5,317 nt of DNA from a bacterium CG2_30_54_10 (GTDB lineage Bacteria; Muiribacteriota; Ozemobacteria; Ozemobacterales; Ozemobacteraceae), in assembly GCA_001872985.1 (NCBI GenBank), contig MNYA01000492.1, positions 1 to 5,317 on the forward strand, read 5' to 3'. The translations under genes were made by a program, and so were the position numbers. Below the pieces are notes generated by a model that saw only the letters and a list, made by a program, of their open reading frames with translations, ran no database searches and was not told where the DNA came from. Below are positions 1 to 5,317 of this stretch, piece after piece; position 1 is the first letter of the stretch; each line of letters starts with the position of its first letter.

Positions 1-106
1 ATCGGATCAATGTTACGCCCACTTCTCGATAATTGGCATGTAAATTTTCCAAAGTGTCTGTTTGAGCGAGGGTTCGAGGTATTCACTTCAGCAGACTAAA
101 CACTTA

Positions 107-191
107 CTGTCTTTCTTTGTCTTCCTTCGTCTTTTTTCGTCTTCGTCCTTAACTTTATCTTCGCCTTTACTTTCTCTTTCAGGCTCTTTCG
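107..191. repeat. Pyrimidine-rich low-complexity tract
   Basis: The plus strand is almost entirely C and T over about 85 bases, with recurring CTTCGTCTT and CTTTCTTTG-like words at irregular 6- to 9-base spacing. Read on the minus strand it gives Lys/Glu/Asp/Arg-rich sequence in one frame. It is strongly strand-asymmetric, unlike the neighbouring genes. I treat it as a degenerate simple repeat rather than coding sequence. Confidence 0.65.
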
Positions 192-324
192 TGGTTCTGA
201 TACCGGCCATTATAAACCGGCAGATGGAAGGGCGCAAGATGATTTGGAACCGCGCTGATACCCGCGCAGGATCGTCAATCCGTATCATCTCAATAAGTCG
301 GGGGAAGAGTGAAGGCAGACCGGA

Positions 325-339
325 GGGCGCAAAGCGCCC
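325..339. repeat. Perfect hairpin, 6-bp stem
   Basis: GGGCGC, loop AAA, GCGCCC. First of three consecutive palindromes within 75 bases. No T-run follows on either strand, so it is not a standard intrinsic terminator; it may be part of a REP-like intergenic element. Confidence 0.7.
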
Positions 340-354
340 GACCGCAGGGAATGA

Positions 355-379
355 GCCTCGCGAATTCACTTCGCGAGGC
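355..379. repeat. Perfect hairpin, 9-bp stem
   Basis: GCCTCGCGA, 7-base loop ATTCACT, TCGCGAGGC. The longest perfect stem in the non-coding region. It lies about 160 bases past the end of the LarA-like gene. There is no U-tract on either side, so it could stabilise or end the transcript only in a factor-assisted way; a REP-like element is the alternative. Confidence 0.75.
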
Positions 380-384
380 GAAGG

Positions 385-398
385 GGGGCGCGTGCCCC
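385..398. repeat. Short hairpin GGGGC / GCCCC
   Basis: Perfect 5-bp stem around loop GCGT (390-393). It lies inside the left arm of the larger 381-525 inverted repeat, so the two pairings would compete. Confidence 0.55.
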
Positions 399-435
399 GA
401 ATGGCACAAAGATAAGCCACCAAAAAAGAATTTTT

Positions 436-465
436 ACACGGATAAACATGGATGAACTCGGATTT
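436..465. repeat. Degenerate 10-bp tandem triplet
   Basis: Three successive 10-mers, ACACGGATAA, ACATGGATGA, ACTCGGATTT, share the frame AC-x-x-GGAT-x-x. They occupy part of the loop between the arms of the 381-525 inverted repeat. Similar ACACGGATNAACACGGAT-type strings are, from memory, common as intergenic repeats in environmental bacterial genomes; that resemblance was not checked. Confidence 0.6.
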
Positions 466-540
466 GAAGTCATCAGAAAAGTCAAAATTTGGCTTAACTT
501 AGTGGCATTCCCGCGTGCCCCCCTTTTTTGAGAAGTTACG

Positions 541-1896
541 TCAATCCTGGCTGAGGGGGTCGAGGTTTCCATCGGCGCCGAACGAAAGCGAGGTGGGCCC
601 CTGAACTATGGAAATATCCTCACGCCCCTTGAATTCTGCTTGAAAAGCTTGTGAGACAAGAAGCCGGGAAACAGCGAGGGTGTTACGAATTCGAACGATT
701 CTCGCATCACGCGGTTTGACCAGGCCCAGCGAACTGAGAGCCACCGAAACGGCTTCCCTATCGGTTCTGAAAAACAATGGTATCGCAGCTTTTTCGAAAC
801 TGAGCGAAGTGGCGCAGTTGGTGCAGGTTTCGTTCAGATCGATTTTTTCGACGAGCCTGCATGTGGTAAGGTCGGCAAGCCCGATTCCGGTGGCGTTCCC
901 ATTTGCTCCCCGGGTCAGGTCGCGAACAAAGACATACCTGATCGAAACCGGATGAGGGAAAACGCCAAGCTGCTCACGATTCCGCCCGGTTATGTTCGGA
1001 TCCATGCCGACCCCGCTGATCTCTTTTCCGATCTCGTCGACGATCAGAAGGTCGATCTGGTTGAAAGGAAGGCGGGGCATGAGCTCCTTGGCCCGTTCAA
1101 GCCAGGATTCTTCTTCTTCCTCGAGGTTTTGTGGGGTCGCAGCCATGATTGAGGCCGTTTCATCGTAGGCATTTTCAACGATTCCGATTCCGCACAGAAT
1201 CGGGGAATGCTCCATGACCGAATGCCCTGCTTCCTGAAGGACTCGCGGGAACGTGTATTGAAGAGCAGCTCGGTGATACAACTCAGCTCCCGATCGCTTC
1301 CCGAGGCCGATAGCCATCATCTTCACCAGGCCGCTTTCAATGGGCCCCTTGAATTTTGTGTGCGGCTTGATCCGGTTCACGATGACGATATGGTCGGCGG
1401 TCGAGGCGATCCGGTCGAGGTAGACGGGAATTCCGTCAAAAATCTCCCCGATCTGAACGACTTCCATTGAAGAGCGAATCTGTGCCCCGACCGAAGTTTC
1501 GGTTATCCCAAGATGGGAAAGAACGTCGACCTGGCCTTCTGATGTGGCTCCGCCGTGGCTTCCCATGGCGGGAACGATGAACGGGAGTCCACCCCTTGAA
1601 CGAAAAAAACCGACAACTGCCCTCAGGGTCTCGACGATGTCGGCGATTCCACGGCTTCCGGCGGTGATCGCGATCCGTGAGCCAGGGCGGATGAGCGGCA
1701 GGGAAAGATCCGAAAGAATTTTTCCGATGGCGCCGGCAATATCGGCAATCCGCGGGCGTTCGAAATTCTGTCGGATCTGGAACATTAGCGGAAATTCGTT
1801 GGGCTGAAGACAGTCTTTCCATACCGCAGGTTGAAGTTGGATCGGGTTCACTGGGTTCACTGGGTTCACCGGGTTCACCGGGTTCACTGGACTCAC
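541..1896 (-). CDS. LarA-family nickel-dependent 2-hydroxyacid racemase/epimerase homologue (DUF2088)
   Basis: Seen: 451 codons from GTG 1896, of which about 414 from ATG 1785 cover the family's usual extent (L. plantarum LarA is about 424 aa). The N-terminal Rossmann-like half has GSRGI (80-84) and PAMGSHGGATSEGQ (109-122); the cofactor loop KPHTKFKGPIESGLVK spans 177-192. Aligned by eye to LarA (His108, His174, Lys184, His200), the counterparts are His114, His179, Lys192 and His208; the 16-residue Lys-His spacing is identical. Known: LarA interconverts 2-hydroxyacid enantiomers using a nickel-pincer nucleotide covalently bound to that lysine; the cofactor needs LarB, LarC and LarE, none of which is here. 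Inferred: an active cytoplasmic racemase or epimerase, substrate unknown. Odd: residues 3-18 are a repetitive Pro-Val-Asn tract made by a 9-bp DNA repeat. Neither GTG 1896 nor ATG 1785 has a strong Shine-Dalgarno, so the start is open; homology favours a start near 1785. Last gene of the operon, 15 nt after kdsA. Confidence 0.88.
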   Translation of the reverse strand: MSPVNPVNPVNPVNPVNPIQLQPAVWKDCLQPNEFPLMFQIRQNFERPRIADIAGAIGKILSDLSLPLIRPGSRIAITAGSRGIADIVETLRAVVGFFRSRGGLPFIVPAMGSHGGATSEGQVDVLSHLGITETSVGAQIRSSMEVVQIGEIFDGIPVYLDRIASTADHIVIVNRIKPHTKFKGPIESGLVKMMAIGLGKRSGAELYHRAALQYTFPRVLQEAGHSVMEHSPILCGIGIVENAYDETASIMAATPQNLEEEEESWLERAKELMPRLPFNQIDLLIVDEIGKEISGVGMDPNITGRNREQLGVFPHPVSIRYVFVRDLTRGANGNATGIGLADLTTCRLVEKIDLNETCTNCATSLSFEKAAIPLFFRTDREAVSVALSSLGLVKPRDARIVRIRNTLAVSRLLVSQAFQAEFKGREDISIVQGPTSLSFGADGNLDPLSQD

Positions 1897-1897
1897 C
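1844..1897. repeat. 9-bp tandem repeat at the kdsA / LarA-like gene junction
   Basis: Six 9-bp units, plus-strand consensus GGGTTCACY: five units from 1844 to 1888 differ only in the last base, and the sixth (1889-1897, GGACTCACC) has diverged. Read on the minus strand each unit contains GTG in the same frame (1896, 1887, 1878, 1869, 1860, 1851), so it encodes an Asn-Pro-Val tripeptide repeat and offers up to six in-frame GTG start codons for the downstream gene. A gain or loss of units would keep the frame. Confidence 0.92.
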
Positions 1898-1911
1898 GGG
1901 CTTACGTGCTA

Positions 1912-2745
1912 TCAGCGGGGAAGCGCCGAATGGCAGTTCAGGTGGCCCGCGGTTCGCAAGGCACGCAGTTCAAGAAGCAGACCTTCCAGTTGGTCAAGCG
2001 GAAGGATGTTTTCCGCATCTGAAGGCGATCGGGCGGGTTCCGGATGGATCTCGAGGAAAACACCGTCAACGCAACCCGTTGCGATTGCGGCTCGAGCGAG
2101 ATGAGGAACAAATTCCCGTTGGCCGCCAGTCTTGTCGCCGGCTCCACCCGGCAATTGAAGCGAATGGGTCGCGTCGAAAACCACCGCGTCGGCCCACTTC
2201 TTCATCACGGGAAAACTTCGCATGTCCACGACAAGGTTTCCGTAGCCGAAGGAGGTTCCGCGCTCTGTCAGCATGACTTTCGCATCTGAGACCGCGCGAA
2301 TCTTTTCTACGATGTGGCGTGTATCCCAGGGGGAAAGAAATTGCCCTTTCTTGACGTTGATCGTTCGCGCAAACCTGGCAGCCGCCTCGATAAGGTCGGT
2401 CTGTCGGCAAAGGAAGGCAGGGATCTGGAGGATATCGCATACTTTCGATGCAGGCTCGGCTTGCTCCGGCTGATGAATATCCGTCAGCAGAGGAAGCCCG
2501 GTTATTTTCCGAATCTCAGCAAGTATTTCGAGGCCGCTTTCGAGGCCGGGACCTCGGAACCCTTTGCCCGATGTTCGATTGGCCTTGTCGAAACTGGCCT
2601 TGAAAACCGCTGGAAGGCCGAGCCTCGCGGCGATTTCCTTCAAAGCGCAAGCGATCAGAAGGGTTTCGTCCCTGTCCTGGATCACGCAGGGACCGGCGAT
2701 GACGAAGAACGGCCCTCCAGAAAGAAGATCGGCAAATGGCATCAT
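1912..2745 (-). CDS. kdsA: 3-deoxy-D-manno-octulosonate 8-phosphate synthase, metal-dependent class
   Basis: Condenses phosphoenolpyruvate with D-arabinose 5-phosphate to Kdo-8-phosphate in the cytoplasm, the first committed step of Kdo formation for lipopolysaccharide. Seen: 277 aa, near the 284 of E. coli KdsA, a single TIM barrel. Signatures in order are IAGPC (16-20), FKASFDKANRTS (48-59), FRGPGLESG (63-71), TDIHQPEQ (88-95), FLCRQTDL (111-118), VKKGQFLSPW (131-140), ERGTSFGYGNLVVDM (161-175), FDATHSLQ (190-197) and LEIHPEP (231-237). Cys20, His194, Glu232 and Asp243 correspond, at near-constant offset, to the Aquifex aeolicus metal ligands Cys11, His185, Glu222 and Asp233; metal-independent enzymes such as that of E. 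coli have Asn at the first site. Inferred: this is the divalent-metal-dependent class. The start is one of two tandem ATGs (2745 or 2742); no clear Shine-Dalgarno precedes them. It lies 42 nt after pyrG and 15 nt before the LarA-like gene. Confidence 0.97.
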   Translation of the reverse strand: MMPFADLLSGGPFFVIAGPCVIQDRDETLLIACALKEIAARLGLPAVFKASFDKANRTSGKGFRGPGLESGLEILAEIRKITGLPLLTDIHQPEQAEPASKVCDILQIPAFLCRQTDLIEAAARFARTINVKKGQFLSPWDTRHIVEKIRAVSDAKVMLTERGTSFGYGNLVVDMRSFPVMKKWADAVVFDATHSLQLPGGAGDKTGGQREFVPHLARAAIATGCVDGVFLEIHPEPARSPSDAENILPLDQLEGLLLELRALRTAGHLNCHSALPR

Positions 2746-2787
2746 CTCGTTACTTCATCTCAACAACCGGGGTATCAAACAAGAAGC

Positions 2788-5213
<2,426 letters not shown>

Positions 5214-5246
5214 GGTTGGGTGCTGCGTCTCGGCATTCGCGTGCGG

Positions 5247-5317
5247 CGGCGCACACTTCGGCGCATCCTCCGGCGCACACTTCGGCGCATCCTCCGGCGA
5301 ATCCTCCGGCGCATCCT
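5247..5317. repeat. 12-bp tandem repeat array upstream of kdsB, cut by the window edge
   Basis: Six consecutive units on the plus strand: CGGCGCACACTT, CGGCGCATCCTC, CGGCGCACACTT, CGGCGCATCCTC, CGGCGAATCCTC, then a last unit cut off at 5317. The first four alternate between two variants, so the effective period is 24 bp. The unit length is a multiple of three, and all three minus-strand frames are open through it. In the kdsB frame it encodes Pro-Glu-Asp-Ala / Pro-Lys-Cys-Ala units, in another an Arg-rich repeat, and in the third a Cys-Ala-Gly-Gly / Cys-Ala-Glu-Val repeat ending at a TGA at 5119-5121. Which frame, if any, is translated cannot be decided from the window. Confidence 0.9.

Larger units (their letters stand above)
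381..525. repeat. Imperfect inverted repeat, possible MITE-like element or IS remnant
   Basis: The left arm 381-419 and the reverse complement of the right arm 490-525 align. The inner 21 bases (399-419 against 490-510) match at 18 positions, sharing GAATG, CAC and TAAGCCA blocks. The outer ends both read AAGGGGGGC before diverging by a few bases. The arms enclose 70 bases with no gene. Size and architecture fit a small non-autonomous element, or the fused ends of a lost insertion sequence. No convincing target-site duplication is visible. On the plus strand the right arm runs into TTTTTT (524-529), so a long-loop terminator for plus-strand transcription is an alternative. Confidence 0.55.
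1..540. other. Non-coding, repeat-rich region downstream of the operon
   Basis: No open reading frame here resembles a protein. The overlapping frames of about 110 codons at 62-415 (plus) and 88-423 (minus) are low-complexity products of a pyrimidine tract and palindromes, and neither has a ribosome binding site. The stretch holds a pyrimidine-rich tract (about 107-191), three perfect hairpins (325-339, 355-379, 385-398), a 10-bp triplet repeat (436-465) and an imperfect inverted repeat (381-525). No tRNA or rRNA is recognisable. Positions 1-100 show nothing I can name. No classic minus-strand terminator (hairpin plus U-tract) follows the LarA-like gene. Confidence 0.75.

Noticed and set aside
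211..216. TATAAA as a plus-strand promoter -10 element
   Set aside because: No convincing -35 at proper spacing and no plus-strand gene downstream to serve.
62..423. Overlapping frames of 117 codons (plus) and 111 codons (minus)
   Set aside because: Both derive from the pyrimidine tract and GC-rich palindromes, have low-complexity Ser/Leu or Lys/Glu/Arg composition, resemble no family I know and lack ribosome binding sites.
524..529. T6 run as the intrinsic terminator of the minus-strand operon
   Set aside because: It is a T-run on the plus strand, so it would be an A-run in the operon transcript; it could serve only plus-strand transcription.
1436..1822. 128-codon minus-strand frame overlapping the 5' part of the LarA-like gene
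   Set aside because: It overlaps in a different frame the part of the gene that encodes the conserved GSRGI and GSHGGATSEGQ motifs, and has a random-looking Arg/Ser-rich composition.
5247..5317. CRISPR array
   Set aside because: The units are directly adjacent 12-mers with no spacers, so this is a simple tandem repeat.

Overview
The window carries a single operon-like block of four genes, all on the minus strand, followed by about 540 bases of repeat-rich sequence with no credible gene. In transcription order (right to left) the genes are kdsB (CMP-Kdo synthetase), pyrG (CTP synthase), kdsA (Kdo-8-phosphate synthase) and a LarA-family nickel-dependent racemase/epimerase homologue. Kdo is the inner-core sugar of lipopolysaccharide, so the source is a Gram-negative (diderm) bacterium. 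The KdsA is the cysteine-containing, metal-dependent class. Together with the repeat-laden flanks this suggests an environmental or uncultivated lineage rather than an enteric one, but I cannot assign a phylum from the sequence alone.

Layout. Positions 5214-5317: a 12-bp tandem array and a short Ala/Pro/Cys-rich stretch that stays open in the kdsB frame to the window edge. Positions 4401-5213: kdsB, start uncertain. Positions 2788-4398: pyrG, 2 nt after kdsB, with its ribosome binding site inside the kdsB end. Positions 1912-2745: kdsA, after a 42-nt gap. Positions 541-1896: the LarA-like gene, 15 nt after kdsA, with a 9-bp GTG-containing tandem repeat at its 5' end. Positions 1-540: non-coding, with a pyrimidine-rich tract, three perfect hairpins, a degenerate 10-bp triplet repeat and an imperfect inverted repeat that looks like a small MITE-like element.

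How the genes fit together. KdsA condenses PEP and arabinose-5-phosphate to Kdo-8-phosphate. After dephosphorylation (the phosphatase is not in this window), KdsB activates Kdo with CTP, and PyrG makes that CTP from UTP. Supply of sugar, supply of nucleotide and activation are therefore co-transcribed. The LarA homologue has no established place in this pathway; it keeps the residues expected to hold the nickel-pincer cofactor, so it is probably an active 2-hydroxyacid racemase or epimerase of unknown substrate.

I do not see a clear, previously undescribed multi-gene system. The points most worth a second look are the LarA homologue at the end of a Kdo operon, the frame-preserving tandem repeats at the 5' ends of two of the four genes, and the 381-525 inverted-repeat element.
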